A DNA stretch of 64,000 nt from Heterodera schachtii (GCA_023374025.1 SIJG01000001.1:1003500-1067499), one strand, 5' to 3'; shown: positions 45,231 through 56,973, numbered from the stretch's first letter. Numbers and translations are program-made. Notes: a model not told the origin generated them from the letters alone.

Positions 45231-48200
45231 ATGATTATTATTTTGTTCATTATTTTTCCCCTCAATTTGTATTTTGCCTCAGGCCAACGTCCGACAAAAC
45301 CGTAAATTTGAAAATTTTAATTTTCTTTATTACTTAATTTTTTTAAAGCTTTCATCTGACTGGATATAATGGACTAAAATTTGTCTCATACCACGCGCCT
45401 GAACAATGCAATTTCAATGGGACGGATGAAAAGGCATTTGGAATCGAATTTCGCCTTCCCAAAGAAGACGGACACTGTGACGATGGGTAGGAAGAAAATC
45501 AAAATTAATAATAATAATATAATAATATTTAATTATTAATGTATTATTAGCTATTATCTGTGCCTTAAAATGAAAAATGATTATTTATGCACTTAGCGAT
45601 AATTAAATTTAATTAGCCACATTTATGGCATTAATTGAGTTTACCAATGATGTGCCTTGTTTTCCCAATGAAGACATCATTTACTTTGATAATTCGAATT
45701 ATTTTTTGTGAATTTAAAAAAAATCAAAAATTTAAATAAAATTCATTTTTATTATTTATCAAAATGAATTTTCAGCCTCCTTATTTGTTACCCAAGTTAT
45801 CTTCAAAGCTATCCGGACAAAGTCAATTTCCAAGTGAAAGGCACTTTTATTGTTGGCGAAGGAAAAGTAATAATAAAGCAACTATAAATTAATATGCTAA
45901 TTATAGTGTATGAAAAGACTGGGCGATTAAGTTAAAACGCACAACTTCGTGGCTTGATTATACCCCCAAAGATAAAAAGTAGAGACCGGACAAGAGGGTC
46001 GGTCGAACGGTTTCGGTTAAAAACCGAAAAAAAACCGAAACCGAAAAAAACCGAAAAACCCAAAAAATTCTCGGTCGAACGGTTTCGGTTAAAAAACCGA
46101 AAAAAACCGAACCGAAAAAAACCGAAGAAAAATTTTCGGTATATCGTTTCGGTTTCGGTTTTTTTTGAATTTTTATATTTTTTCCAAAAAAAGCAATAAA
46201 ACATTTTTATTAACAGAAAAAGCTAAAGATCACCTCTGAACTAAATTGTAAAGCTATTGAAGCTCTATTGAATGGTGTACTAAAGTTTGGAAAATGACAG
46301 AAAAGGCAGTCAAAAAAACATGTTTTTGCTCCTTGATTCTAAAAAAACCACAGATTAGTTTTAGCGATTTGGTGCCCTTTTTGACGTTTTTTTCCCGAAA
46401 AATTCAAAATTCAAAAAAATCTCAAAAATACACCCCTAAGAAATGATCTAAAAAAATTCAGAGAATATACCTTTATGAATTGAAAAATTTTCACAAAAAT
46501 TGTTCGCCAAAATTCATTTTTTTCGGGACCCACGCGTTTTAGGGCCGGCGGTGCTGATAAGCGCCGCCGGGAAATTTTTTTGTAATTTTAATGCTATTTG
46601 TTAGCAGATTTTGTCTAAAAATACCAAATTTTGAGATTTTGCACTAATTTTTTAAGAAAAGATAGCTTTTTGGGGGGGTCGGCGGTGCCGATAGGCACCG
46701 CCGGAGGAAAATTTTAAGAATTTTTAATGAATTTGGTTAAAAAAATGGCCAACTGATTTGTCAAAAAAGTCGGTCGATTGTTTCGGTTTTTTAATTATTT
46801 CGGTCGAACGGTTTCGGTTAAAAAACCGAAAAAAACCGAAACCGAAAAAAACCGAAAAACTCAAAAATTTCTCGGTCGGTTTTTTTCGGTTAAAAACCGA
46901 AACCGAAAATCGAAAAATACCGAAAAAAACCGAAAAAAAACAGACCGGTCCGATCTCTAATAAAAAGGATACATTTGCCTCAGTAGCTCAGTGGTATAAC
47001 TGCGCACGGAATGGGTGGAGGAAGTCGTGGGTTCGATTCCCATCCGAGGCCAACATTTTGCCTATTTCGTGTTGAAATATTAACAAAAACATATAGGACA
47101 ACCATATCACTAACGCATGTGAACAGCAAATGACGGAGAAAACGGCGCTCAAATGGCACGGAATCAAAGTGCGAACGGAACCGATAAATGGTACAAATGC
47201 ATTTGAAACGCGCAAAACAATTCTCGAAGCATCAATTGTTGGACAAACGTAATTAGAAAGAATTAATGATGCTTTATTAATGTATTTTTTTTTAATTCTC
47301 CAAAAAAGGGCGGAATTTGACCTTATTTTAATGCACATTTTTATATTTTTTTATTCTTTGATTTTAAAATGTTAATGTTTAATTATTTTTTAGCATCGAT
47401 TTGGGAGTAGTGAATCGAAGTCATTTTTTGCTCCGTTTTGATGGAAATTATAAGGATTCCTTCACAGTGATTTCACCACAAATTAATGGTTTGATTTAAT
47501 TCGTTTAAATTTAATTTCAATAAATTTTAATTAATTTCAGATGCTTCATTTTTGGCCAAAAATTCCGAGTCCCAAACCGATTATTTGGCAAATTTGAAAA
47601 ACAGTGCATTTTTGGGCGAATTTTCCGGCCTTTGGCTGCTCGGCTTGGACATGGTGCCAATGACGGGCCAACAAACGGTTATGCTGCACGTCAACCGAAG
47701 CTGTAACTGCGCCATGGAGGCATGGGTAAGTGAGAAGGACTCTTAATTGCCTAATTAATTGATTAATTAATTAAAACAACTAATATTAGCAAATAAAAAA
47801 TTGTAAAAATTTAAAGAAAAATTAGAGAATATGGGCACCAGACAAAATTTGACAAATGACATTGTGAATAATGCACGAATCCACTATAGGAAATCAAAAA
47901 AACATGGGGCAACTTTTTAGCTTCCTTCAAAGCAGAATAAATTGGAAAATATTCGTGACAAAAATTCTTTCGAATTTCTGTATTTTAGACTAAGAGGCAT
48001 CGAATTCTCAGAATTCTCATGACCTCTTTTCGTTTAATTTGTAATTTTAAAATAGTTTTTTGATTTTCGAATCGCCATTTTTTTTTGATCTTTTAGTTTA
48101 TCCAACCGACGGACTCGAATAAGCCAATTGATCCCAAAGTGCCAACAGTTGGGTCAGAATCATGCACACCCTTCCCAACGGATCAAACATTTCCCACAAC

Positions 48201-49131
48201 TGGCAGCTTTTGGGGTTTCAACATTACCATCAAGGCACTGACCAATGTTTCCATGCCAATCTTTACGGTGAAACTGCTCGGTACTGTACCAAACGAAAGT
48301 ACAGTTAAATGTGAATTTTGTTAAGATGAAAGCAAAAAGTCGGTAGCGAGTTTCTACTTTGGTAAAAATCTGAAAGTGCATATTGAAGGGGTAAAGCATC
48401 ATTTAAAAAACAAATTGAATTATTTTTATAATTATTATTAGTATGATGAACCTTTCCGAGATGAGCTCAAACTGCCCAAGGCGCCAACTCAGTTGGAATT
48501 GGCGATTATTTTTCGGGAGGAGCCTGCTTTTCGTGGGACCCTTTTGGTCTTTTTGTATGACAAAATGAGCGAGTTTAATCTACGACATGGGGATCAAGAG
48601 CAAACGCCTTTGATCAAATGGATTAAGGTAGAGTAAATTCATTGCTTTAAAATATGAAATAGTTTGCTTTTTTTTAAATTCCTTTTTAAGATTCAAGGGC
48701 AAATTACGCTTCTTCGTGAGCCAAAGCCTATTTTTACAGTAAAACATCGTGAGTTAAATGTTTTAGACAGTGGTAAATTTGCATGGGTAAATGCCGAAAA
48801 ATTCAAAATTAAAAAAAAGAGAATATTACAAAGAAAACAAATCATAACAAATGATAAATTGTTAAAAAATTATGATGGTTTTCCGTCACTTCGGGCGTAT
48901 TTTTTCGAAAAATTATATTTTCATGACAAGGGATGACATTTTTAAGGTCTGCTATGTAGTAAAATTGCCAGAATATGTGTTTTTGTTTTAAAACCCGAAA
49001 TGTTACCTAATTTTTTTTTTAATTGAACTGTTTTGGTTCAAATTACAGAAGTCAAATTTTCTCAATTATTTTGTATTTTAATACTTTTTTAGCAACTGAC
49101 TGAGGATGTGCCGAGACAGAAGAGTAATTAA
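45231..49131 (+). CDS. Secreted protein, duplicate A1; C-terminal half possibly galectin-like
   Basis: Eleven exons join in phase to an intact 417-aa protein: 45231-45301, 45349-45486, 45776-45866, 47097-47248, 47394-47488, 47541-47725, 48097-48280, 48326-48390, 48442-48627, 48691-48738, 49093-49131. The N-terminus (MIIILFIIFPLNLYFASG) is a signal peptide. There is no membrane segment. Cysteines cluster near residues 40-75 and in SCNCAMEAW (~230). From ~245 on, alternating beta-strand-like pieces (FNITIKALT, ASFYFGKNLKVHIEG, LELAIIFREE, GTLLVFLYDKM, IKWIKIQGQITLL) resemble the strand order of a diverged galectin domain, including the final I-I-G-I-LL strand; the WGxEE sugar-binding core is not evident. 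Intron 3 holds a hAT-like element and a tRNA-like sequence. Its paralogue is at 59803-62322. Function unknown. Confidence 0.75.
46545..46570 (+). repeat. GC hairpin motif, dispersed family
   Basis: Core GGCGGTGCTGATAAGCGCC. It lies within the 980-bp element; a second copy follows at 46679-46704. Confidence 0.7.
46679..46704 (+). repeat. GC hairpin motif, dispersed family
   Basis: Core GGCGGTGCCGATAGGCACC, preceded by a run of seven G. Second copy inside the 980-bp element. Confidence 0.7.
46977..47050 (+). other. tRNA-like sequence in intron 3 of the secreted-protein gene A1
   Basis: The 74 bases start GCCTCAGTAGCTCAGTGGTA and end with a good T arm (GTGGGTTCGATTCCCAT) and CCGAGGC. The acceptor stem pairs 6 of 7. 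The A box (TAGCTCAGTGGTA) and B box (GGTTCGATTCC) of a Pol III promoter are present, but the D and anticodon stems pair poorly, so it is more likely a tRNA-derived sequence (tRNA pseudogene or SINE head) than a working tRNA. It lies 46 bases before exon 4. The paralogous intron has the same sequence at 60463-60537. Confidence 0.6.
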
Positions 49132-49842
49132 TAATGTGTAGCTGATGAGAAAAGAAAGATGCATTAACAAAAAATTGATTTCATTAAATTTTATTTTTTG
49201 AGTGGAGAGGGAATCAACCGAAAATTTCGTGTTGAGACCAAAGTACAAAAGTGATCATTTTTTGGTTTGCACCAGTGCCGAATTTGGAAAAAATTAATGC
49301 ATTCGCAAAAGATTAAACAAATCCTAAGAAGTTTTAGCCACCCTTATCCCAATTCCTTGTACTTCGGGTTTTCTTTTAATTCTGTTTTTAAAATATTAAT
49401 TAATATTGGGGTATTATCAGCAGTTGTTTTTCTCTATCTTTTTTAATTTTCTTTCATTTCTTTAATCTGAACTCCAAACGGTCGAATCTGTGCCGGGCTA
49501 GATTCAGCGGAGAGTGATCCATAAGGCTGGGTTAAAGCCTTTGCGGAAACCCATCGGGTCGAGCCTAAATCCTCCATCATCGGGTCGGGCTTTTTCTCTA
49601 TTAGCCTGCAAAATTTGCAAATAAAAATACCAAATTTATTCTAAGTTATGGCAGAAATAACACTTATTTTCAAACAACTTTTTAGAAAGTTGACGAAATT
49701 TTTTAAAATTTTATAGGTTAATAAAGGAAAATGTGTGATATCGTACTTTAAAATTTTGTTGTTTAGTTATGTGATGATTAGAGACCGATTTTTGTTGCAT
49801 ATGCATTTTTTCTACGCACTAGTTTCGACACATATTAATCAT
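49132..49842. other. 3' flank of the secreted-protein gene A1
   Basis: The first ~220 bases match the sequence downstream of the terminal-exon copies at 51143, 51618 and 62741, so they are probably the conserved 3' UTR. Near 49774 TAGAGACCG marks the left end of a TAGAGACCG-family element, which is interrupted at 49843. Confidence 0.5.
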
Positions 49843-50428
49843 TAGGGCTCGAAATTTTATGGACTAAAAAACGTAAAATATGGACATAAAATATGGACTA
49901 AAAAACGTAAAATATGGACATAAAATATGGACTAAAAACTGCCAAAATATATGTTTTAAACCCCCAAAAATTCCAAAAAAGGTTTATATATTCAATATTT
50001 GCATAAATAAACTTAAAAAATACAATAAACAACCAAAAATGGATTTAAAACTCAAAAATGCAAATTTTTATTGTCGTCCATTGTATAAAAAATACTTCCA
50101 AGTTTGCCAAAATTTCGAAAAAAATTCTCATTAAAAAAAGAAAAGTTCGCAAAAAATGGCGAAAATATTTATTAAAAATGCCAAAATGACCGACGAAAAC
50201 AAATTTTTTCATATTTTTGTGGATGTATTTTTAAAAAATTTCTAAAAAGTCAATCTTTAGGGGGTGTATTTTTCGCTTTTTTTTTGCATTTTCTTGTGAA
50301 AATTTCCAAAAAATGGCCAAAATATGGCACCAAATCAAAATTTTAACGAAGAAATGCTATTTTTGAGCCCCTTTCTTCATAGGATATGCGCAAAAAAAAT
50401 ATGATAATCCATACAATTTCGAGCCCTA
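49843..50428. mobile_element. 586-bp hAT-like MITE with perfect 8-bp target duplication, nested
   Basis: TAGGGCTCGAAATT at 49843 and AATTTCGAGCCCTA ending at 50428 are inverted. TTAATCAT flanks both sides (49835-49842, 50429-50436). Flanking sequence on both sides belongs to a TAGAGACCG-family element (like 4005-4666, inverted), so this is a transposon within a transposon. The right-end interior matches the 3993-5309 element. Confidence 0.85.
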
Positions 50429-51142
50429 TTAATCATAAATAACACTTCCACTTGGTTTGAGGCTTCTCCGTTTACTTTTATTATGTCTTTTTTTTGCCTT
50501 TTTCGGGATTTCGTGCCTTAAATGCCTTTTTTGGCTTTTTGCCGTTTTGGTGCATTTTTGGAGTTTTTTCCGAAAAATTCCATTAAAATGCAAAAAATCA
50601 GGAAAATACACCCCTAAGAAATGACCCAAAAAAATTCAAAAAATACATCTCTAAGAATTGAAAAATTTTACTCAAAAATTATCTGCAAAATTATTTATTT
50701 TTTTTTTTATTTTTTTTTTTGAAAAAAATTTCATTTAATGCACCTCTTAATATTTAAATATGACAGAAATTTTAAATGAAAAAAACCAACGGTCAAAGAA
50801 ATAAATTTTCCCGGGGTAGAATGATTTTTCTTTTTTCTTTATTTTTTTTTGCTCGTTAGCATCGGCCAAATTATGTTTTTTAATGCATGAATGACCATTA
50901 TTTTGGTTTTTGGGTGGAATTAAAAATTTTATTGTAGCTTTAGGCTCGGCGATGCCAAAAGTGCCGCCGGTGAAAATTCTCTATGAGTTTTTCCAGGTCA
51001 ATTTATATAGAAGGTAAAAATCTCTCCTCATTGATTTATTTCAAATATTTTACCAGGATTTTCGAATTTTATCGTTTTCCAGTTTTAGTTAAAATTTCGA
51101 AATCGAATTTTCTATATTCTTTTACAATTAATTCTTTTTTAT

Positions 51143-51181
51143 CTTCTGACTGATGATTTGCCGAGACAGAAGAGTAATTAA
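51143..51181 (+). pseudogene. Orphan copy of the terminal exon of the secreted-protein gene
   Basis: CTTCTGACTGATGATTTGCC and the rest through AGAGTAATTAA encode LLTDDLPRQKSN and a stop, matching the last exon of A1 (QLTEDVPRQKSN). The acceptor AG is replaced by AT, so it is unlikely to be spliced. Flanking sequence on both sides matches too. Confidence 0.7.
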
Positions 51182-51617
51182 TGTGCAGTTGATGAGAAAA
51201 GAAAATGCATTAACGAAAAATTAATTTCATTAAATTTTTATTTATTTTAAATTTTTTCTTTCTTAAAAAGGGAGAGGGAGGGAGTCAACCAAAAATTTGT
51301 ATTTTCGCAATGGTCCAATTTTATAAGACATTGTGTAGGATTCGAATGGCAATTTTCTATAGACTTTTTGAAAATTGTTGCAAGTGATAAAATGAAAAGT
51401 TATTGGAAAATAAAAAGAAAAATATAAAAATGAGTGATGATGCAATTGTAAATTATGAAAAGCTTTTTAAAAAATTTTTATCTGGCTCAATTTCGACATT
51501 GATGATTTCGGCAATAAAATTTAAAAATTATGTAAATTTCATCGTTTTTCAGTTTGGTTAAAATTCCTAAAGTCGAATTTTTTCCATTCTTTTGTAATTT
51601 AATTTTTTCTTTTTAAG

Positions 51618-51656
51618 CTTCTGACTGAGGATGTGCCGAGGCAGAAGAGTAATTAA
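51618..51656 (+). pseudogene. Second orphan copy of the terminal exon
   Basis: It encodes LLTEDVPRQKSN and a stop behind an intact TTTTTAAG acceptor. It could serve as an alternative last exon for A1. Its ~300-base surroundings match those of 49093, 51143 and 62741. Confidence 0.7.
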
Positions 51657-52209
51657 TGTGCCGTTGATGAGAAAAGAAAAGATGCATAAACAAAAAGATA
51701 ATTCACTTTTAACATTTTTTCTTTTCTAAACTGGGAGGTCAATCGAAATTTTATCAAACTACAAAAATGATTAGTTTTTTAATTTGTGCCAATGCCGAAT
51801 TTGGAAAATTTTTTAATGCATTCGCAAAACAAAAAAAGTCAATCCTTTGAAAATTTGCTTTCCCCTCTCTTAGTCACCCTCTTCCCCCATTTTCTTGTAC
51901 TTCGGGTTTTTTGAAACATTATTAATTGTGGTATTAATCCAATTTCTTTCAATAATTTTTTCTCTCTCTCTCTCTCTATCGTTTTTTAAATTTTCTTTTC
52001 AAAAATCGAAAATAAAACCGAATTGTTAAATTTCTATTCTTTAATACAAACAATGTGTCAAACCAACACATAAATGAAGCAACATTAACACTTGCAAATA
52101 AGTGAATATCTATCTATATTCTTCTATCCAAAAGATTGTCGTCGCCCAATTACAATTCGTTGTGCCTAAAATAAAAATATGCAAAAAATCTTAAGGGTTT
52201 TTTTTGGTT

Positions 52210-55200
52210 TTACGGAGTTGCGGAGCGCAGAATTTTGACGACCTCAGCGTGACCCTTCTTTTCAGCATAATCAATCGCCGTGTCACCTTAATTTTAAATC
52301 AGTGAGCTTGAAATGTTGAAAAAGAATTTATATATATATTTTAAAAGAAAAATATTTATTTTATTAGGCAGCGCCTAACGACACAGCGACCCCTATTTTA
52401 CCATATTTTTTTTTTTTTGAAAATTTGACCCAAAAATGGCAAAAATTAGTCATTTTGTTGCGAAAAAGCTACAATTTCTTGCTTTTTCTCTGGCGCTGAA
52501 AATTGTAAATAACATTGGCGAAACATTGGCCCTAAGAACAAAAGAAAAAACATTCTTCGGGTTTCGCGCCCAAAATTTTTTCTGGCCCTGGCACCAGGCC
52601 AAAGCATAGGCTCCACCAGAGAAAATTTAGAATTTCGTTAAGGCATTAGCCAAAATTTTCCTAATTTCGGCCCCTCTCCTCTTGCGTTCAACGAGTTACT
52701 ACCATTTTCATCCTTCCAATCGGTGCGTGCTTTCTTCGTCACCAAATATTGCACAATGTCCGCTTGTCCTTCAAAGGCGGCGCCCATTAACGCCGTCCTC
52801 CCCGAGGCGTCGCGAATTTCCAAGTCAACGCCAGCTTTCTCCACAAGAAATTTGACTAAAAATAAAAAATCTCGTGAAATTTACTGGGCGGGCCAAAAGT
52901 TTTGGGGCACACATTTTTGCTCATAACCTTGTTCAAAACCCGAGATAGACAAATAAAAGAAAAAAAACAAATAAATATGAACAATAAGAGAATATATTAG
53001 GTTTTTAAAAACAGTCATTTATGGTGAAAAACAGCTACAAATTCTTGCAAAACGGAAAATCACCCCTAAAAATCGAATTTTCCTGAGTAGGGTGGCCTGG
53101 CCATTCCTGGGCACGGTACTTATATGGTTCGTACGCCACAAATTAAAATTTTTTTTTAATCATCTTAGGTTGCTTAGAAAGTCACGTATATGGTTTTCGG
53201 GGGCGCTGAACACGATTATGACATCTATTTGGACCAATTCGAACCCCGGAAAAGGGTTATATTGTTGAAAAAGTTTGAATTTTCGACTTTTTGGGGATTT
53301 CGACTTTAGGTCGAATCCGTTTCCAGGGTTCGAAATTGGTCTAAATAGATGTCATAAACGTGTTCAGCGCCACTGAAAACCATATAAATGACTTTCTAAG
53401 CAATCTAAGATGATTAAAAAAATTTTTATTTTGTGGCGTACGAACACCATATAAGTACCAAATGGGGCACCGCACCACAGAGGCCGAGGGTTCGATTCCC
53501 TCCCAGGTCTACCATTTTGCCCAACATTTTGTTTTGTGACAAGTTCAAAATGTTTCCCATTTCCGCAATCGCTGGACTGACAGACCAATGTTCAAATCGT
53601 TCACGAGGTACGCCGCGTGCAGTGCCGTAATGCCACTCGCCCCCACCTGCTGCTTGACATCGATGCCCGCCTCCACCAACGCCGCGCACACGTCCAAATG
53701 GCGCCCGAACACCGCGTAATGCAGCGGCGACGCATCTGCGCGGTGCAAGAATCATAATAAATAATGAATAATTGATTTGAGCATTAATTAAAAAGGTATT
53801 TGTTTCGGGTGCACTGCTCCGGAAAAATTTTAAAAAATTTCTCAAAACCAGAAATTTTCCAAGAAAAATTCTTAGGAGGGGGGTCATGCCTGCCTTGTAA
53901 ATTTGCGCGCCGACCCCCGCGGTGTCCGGCAAATTTTTGTCCCCCCCCCCCTTCCAAAAAAATGTTGGCAGTAGAAAAATTGAGGTACAAAACGGTGGTA
54001 AAAAAAATTTTTTCCTCAAACCTAGAAATTTTCCAAGAAAAAATCTTAGGAAAAGAAAATTTTGAAAAAAATTTTTAGCGAAATTTGCCCATTAATTTTA
54101 TTACTGGCAATGTCCTTCCCGTTGACCAGCGCACCGTGGGCCAACAAATAGCGCACAAAATCCAATTGGCCAGAGAACGCGGCGTATGTCAGCGCGGTGT
54201 GGCCAATTGAGCTCGCAAGTTCCATGTCCGCACCGCCTTTCTCCACCAGACATTTGGCTAAAGAGATAAGGTGGCACTTGGAGATTTCATTAAAAATTCC
54301 AACTTTTTTTTTTTCGGAAAATTGGGGACCAAATTTAGAGACAAAGGGTCCAATGGCGACCAATAGACGCCACCGGGAGAAAATCGCTATTTTAACAAAT
54401 TTATAAAAAAAGTGCAAATTTAAAAAAATCTTCATGAAAATTTCAGGGGCGAGGTTGAGGATAAACGGTTAATTTTTTTTGAGGCTGCCAGTCGGGAGCA
54501 GCTTGTTCCCCCTGGGAGCAGGACAAAAGGTCGCCGCCGAAACGTCGCCGGGACGATAACGTCGCCACAATTTTTTTAATATTAGAGAAAAAATTATCAA
54601 AAATTTTTAGTTACCTAACCTGGTTCGGAAAAAAGTCTAGAAAAATCCGAAAAAAATTTATTAAGAAAATGCAAGAAAAAAAATTTTTTTTTTTCAAGTT
54701 TTTTCTTGAAAATCAGCAAAAAATTTTTTTATTGACACTTAGATTTTCAAAAAAGCTAAATCATTTTTAATTTTCTTAAAATTTTGAAAAAATTTTAATT
54801 TTTTTTCGTGGCGACGTTTTGTCCGGCGATGTTACGGCGGCGACGTTTTGGGGTGTACCCGGTATCCTTCCCCTCAGCTGTTTCCGCTCTGGTCAATTCC
54901 CCCGAAAATTTAAAAAAAATTTTTTTTTAACGGTTTCAAAATTTTAAACACTAAAAAGCTGTGCCGTACTCACTGACCAACGTTCAACTGATTTCTTTGG
55001 GTTGCTTCCATCAACGGCGTTGTGCCGTCGGGCTGCCGCTGATTGACATCGGCACCGGCTTCCAGCAACAATTCACACACTTCCGAGTTGCCACCAACGG
55101 CGGCGGAATGCAATGCCGAAAAGCCTTGATGAATATTAAAAATGAATTTTTTTTTTTAAATTTGATAAATTGAATGAAAATAAAATCTAAATTTTTTCAA

Positions 55201-56857
55201 GAAAAAATTTTAGAATCAAAACATACATGAAAAAGGGGGGGGGGGGGGGTCGACCCCCCCCCATTTCGACCGCAAAGGGCCCAAAATGTCGGACCATTTC
55301 GCATCGAGGGGGGGGGGGGGGGGGGGGGAAAAGGGGGGGGGGGGGGGGGGTCGCCGGCGAAGGGAAAAAAAAGGCAAATTTCTAAAAAATTTGTCTATTT
55401 TCTTAACAAAATTCATTAAAAATTCTGAAAATTTTCCCCCCGCGGCGCCTATCGGCACCGCCGGAAAAAAAGGCGAAAATTTTTCAAAATTTTTTTAATT
55501 AAAATTTTCTGTTCAAAAATTTTTAAAAATTTCTGCGGCGAGACTTTGTCCAGTCCCCAATCCAGGTCCCGGAAACCCAGGCTTGTCAAGGCGGGACACC
55601 CCGGGATTTTCATCACCGTCCCCTTTTTTCCTATTTGCGGAAACGGGGGGGGGGGGGGGTCCCCGAATCCCATCCCCGCGGGGGACGGGGATGAAAATAC
55701 ACCCCTAAAGATAGGCTCGACGACTGAAAATGAAGCAATTTCTGACAAAAATGGAAAAAGAATTTGAGCAAAATGAAAATGATTGGACGTTATAAATCCT
55801 TTATTAGCCGATTGGCGAATGATAATTATATTTTTTTTATTTTAAAATTGCATGCCGTTTTAGCAATCGTGTTTTTCGGCACAAACTTACCAAGCCCATT
55901 GATCTGACTGATGTTGGCACCACGTGCGAGAAAATAGCGTACAAAGTCGGCCTTTCCTTGAAGTGACACGTAAATGAGCGGAGTGTTGCCCATTTCGTCA
56001 ACGGTCGCCTCAATGTTGGCACCAAGTCGCTCAACGACAAATTTGGCTGAATAATTTCAAATAAAAATGATTTATTTACACATAAAATGTTGCAGTTTGC
56101 TGATTTCGAGGGGTCAGAGTTGAATTTTTTTTTTTTTTTTGTAAGATGCTGTTATTTGACCCCAAATGCTGATTTTGAAAATTTCAATTGGGAGCCCTGA
56201 TAATGATTGTTTGACTTTGTTTATCATCAAAAATAACAATGTAATTATTGACATATGGCACGGAAATGGGTTGATCGGATGCGCTAATCCAAACTATGCA
56301 GACCAAAAACCAGATCAGGAATGACCAGGCAGAGGGAAAGTTATGGGGTTTACTTCAAATTGATTAGTACCTATTCAAATCATTCATTGGATTCACTGAT
56401 TGATCAGTAAATAATACTACTGATCAGATTAGCTGGTACTTGTGGGTTTTGGGCACCTACACCACAAAATTTAAAAAAAGGTAAATCATAGACTTGAAAT
56501 ATGTCATGATAACTCTGATGTCATAATCGTGATCAGTGGCCCCGATAACTCGCGAGTAGAATGAATAATTGTAAAAAACCGCCTTTTTATTCCTTTTTTA
56601 TGGGACCAGTAAAAGTCAGTATTACCAAATTTTGTGGTGTAGGCCCAAAACCCACAAGTACCGATTGGCTATACTAAAATCGGGGTGCAATTTATCGCAA
56701 GACATGGTTATGATCAAAAACTGATGTTGTCAACAACAACTACCGATCAGATCAGTCCAGCCAGCCCCACTCACTTACCCGATTCCAATTTGCCCTGAAT
56801 ACAAGCGAGAAAAAGCAGCTTCTGCGCGTCAATTGCCTGATCATCTGCAGATTGCAT
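52210..56857 (-). CDS. Ankyrin-repeat protein, duplicate 1
   Basis: Seven minus-strand exons join in phase: 56779-56857, 55891-56046, 54978-55124, 54105-54257, 53586-53735, 52703-52855, 52210-52286, giving an intact 304-aa protein. I took the ATG at 56857; a TTCATTAG acceptor just upstream leaves a further 5' exon possible. Nearly every exon encodes about one and a half ankyrin repeats with phase-1 junctions, for example GNTPLIYVSLQGKADFVRYF, GFSALHSAAVGGNSEVCELL, GHTALTYAAFSGQLDFVRYL, SPLHYAVFGRHLDVCAALVE and GRTALMGAAFEGQADIVQYL. There is no signal peptide, kinase or other domain, so it should be an intracellular protein-binding scaffold (family knowledge). It lies tail to tail with the secreted-protein gene. 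Introns hold several MITEs and long G tracts. Confidence 0.85.
53115..53459. mobile_element. 345-bp fold-back element in ankyrin intron
   Basis: GGTACTTATATGGTTCGTAC at 53115 and its reverse complement ending GTACC at 53459 are the tips of ~130-base inverted arms that run through GCGCTGAACACG and GACATCTATTT. It is almost entirely palindromic. Confidence 0.75.
53461..53512 (+). other. tRNA 3'-half-like sequence
   Basis: GAGGGTTCGATTCCCTC is a perfect 5-bp T arm and loop and is followed by CCAGGTCTACCA, like an acceptor end with CCA. No matching 5' half is present, so this is a tRNA-derived fragment. It explains the minus-strand frame that reads ESNPRPL. Confidence 0.55.
54533..54851. mobile_element. 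MITE with CGTCGCC-rich inverted ends
   Basis: The ends are ~43-base inverted repeats built from CGTCGCCG words (AAAGGTCGCCGCCGAAACGT at the left, its counterpart at the right), separated by AT-rich sequence. It lies in the ankyrin intron 54258-54977. Target duplications are not clear. Confidence 0.65.
55228..55350. repeat. Cluster of long G tracts in an ankyrin intron
   Basis: Three G runs of about 15-20 bases occur near 55237, 55309 and 55336, with a C run at 55254. They are C tracts in the sense of the ankyrin transcript. Another G tract is near 55646. Length polymorphism and sequencing error are likely at such runs. Confidence 0.7.
55441..55464 (-). repeat. GC hairpin motif, dispersed family
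   Basis: GGCGCCTATCGGCACCGCC, reverse orientation, in the ankyrin intron. Confidence 0.65.
56435..56662. mobile_element. 228-bp MITE with ~38-bp inverted ends
   Basis: GGTACTTGTGGGTTTTGGGC at 56435 and GCCCAAAACCCACAAGTACC ending at 56662 are inverted repeats that extend through the ACACCACAAAATTT words. The flanks GATTAGCT and GATTGGCT match 7 of 8, an 8-bp target duplication. It lies in ankyrin intron 1. Confidence 0.8.
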
Positions 56858-56973
56858 GGCTTGCGCTTCTAATGAAATTGTTGGTTATAACGTCAAAGAG
56901 CCAATTGAAAACTTTCTAAATTGGTAAAATTTGCTGACAATGGCATTCCAAAGGGACAGATTTCGGCTCTACT

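Larger units (their letters stand above)
45980..46959. mobile_element. 980-bp hAT-like element with perfect 8-bp target duplication
   Basis: TAGAGACCGGAC at 45980 and GTCCGATCTCTA ending at 46959 match as inverted repeats at 11 of 12. ATAAAAAG flanks both sides (45972-45979, 46960-46967). The interior has blocks of GGTTTCGGTTAAAAACCGAA palindromes at both ends and two GC hairpins (46545, 46679). It is absent from the matching intron of the paralogue (60369-60587), so it inserted after the duplication. No transposase. Confidence 0.9.

Noticed and set aside
46977..47050. Functional tRNA gene
   Set aside because: The T arm and acceptor stem are good but D and anticodon stems pair poorly and no clear anticodon can be assigned.
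46988..47338. Minus-strand frame containing GNRTHDFLHPF
   Set aside because: It is the reverse translation of the tRNA-like sequence and coding exon 4 of the opposite strand, a familiar artefact.
53364..53588. Minus-strand frame containing GRESNPRPL
   Set aside because: This string comes from the antisense of a tRNA T arm; the sequence is the tRNA-derived fragment next to a fold-back element.
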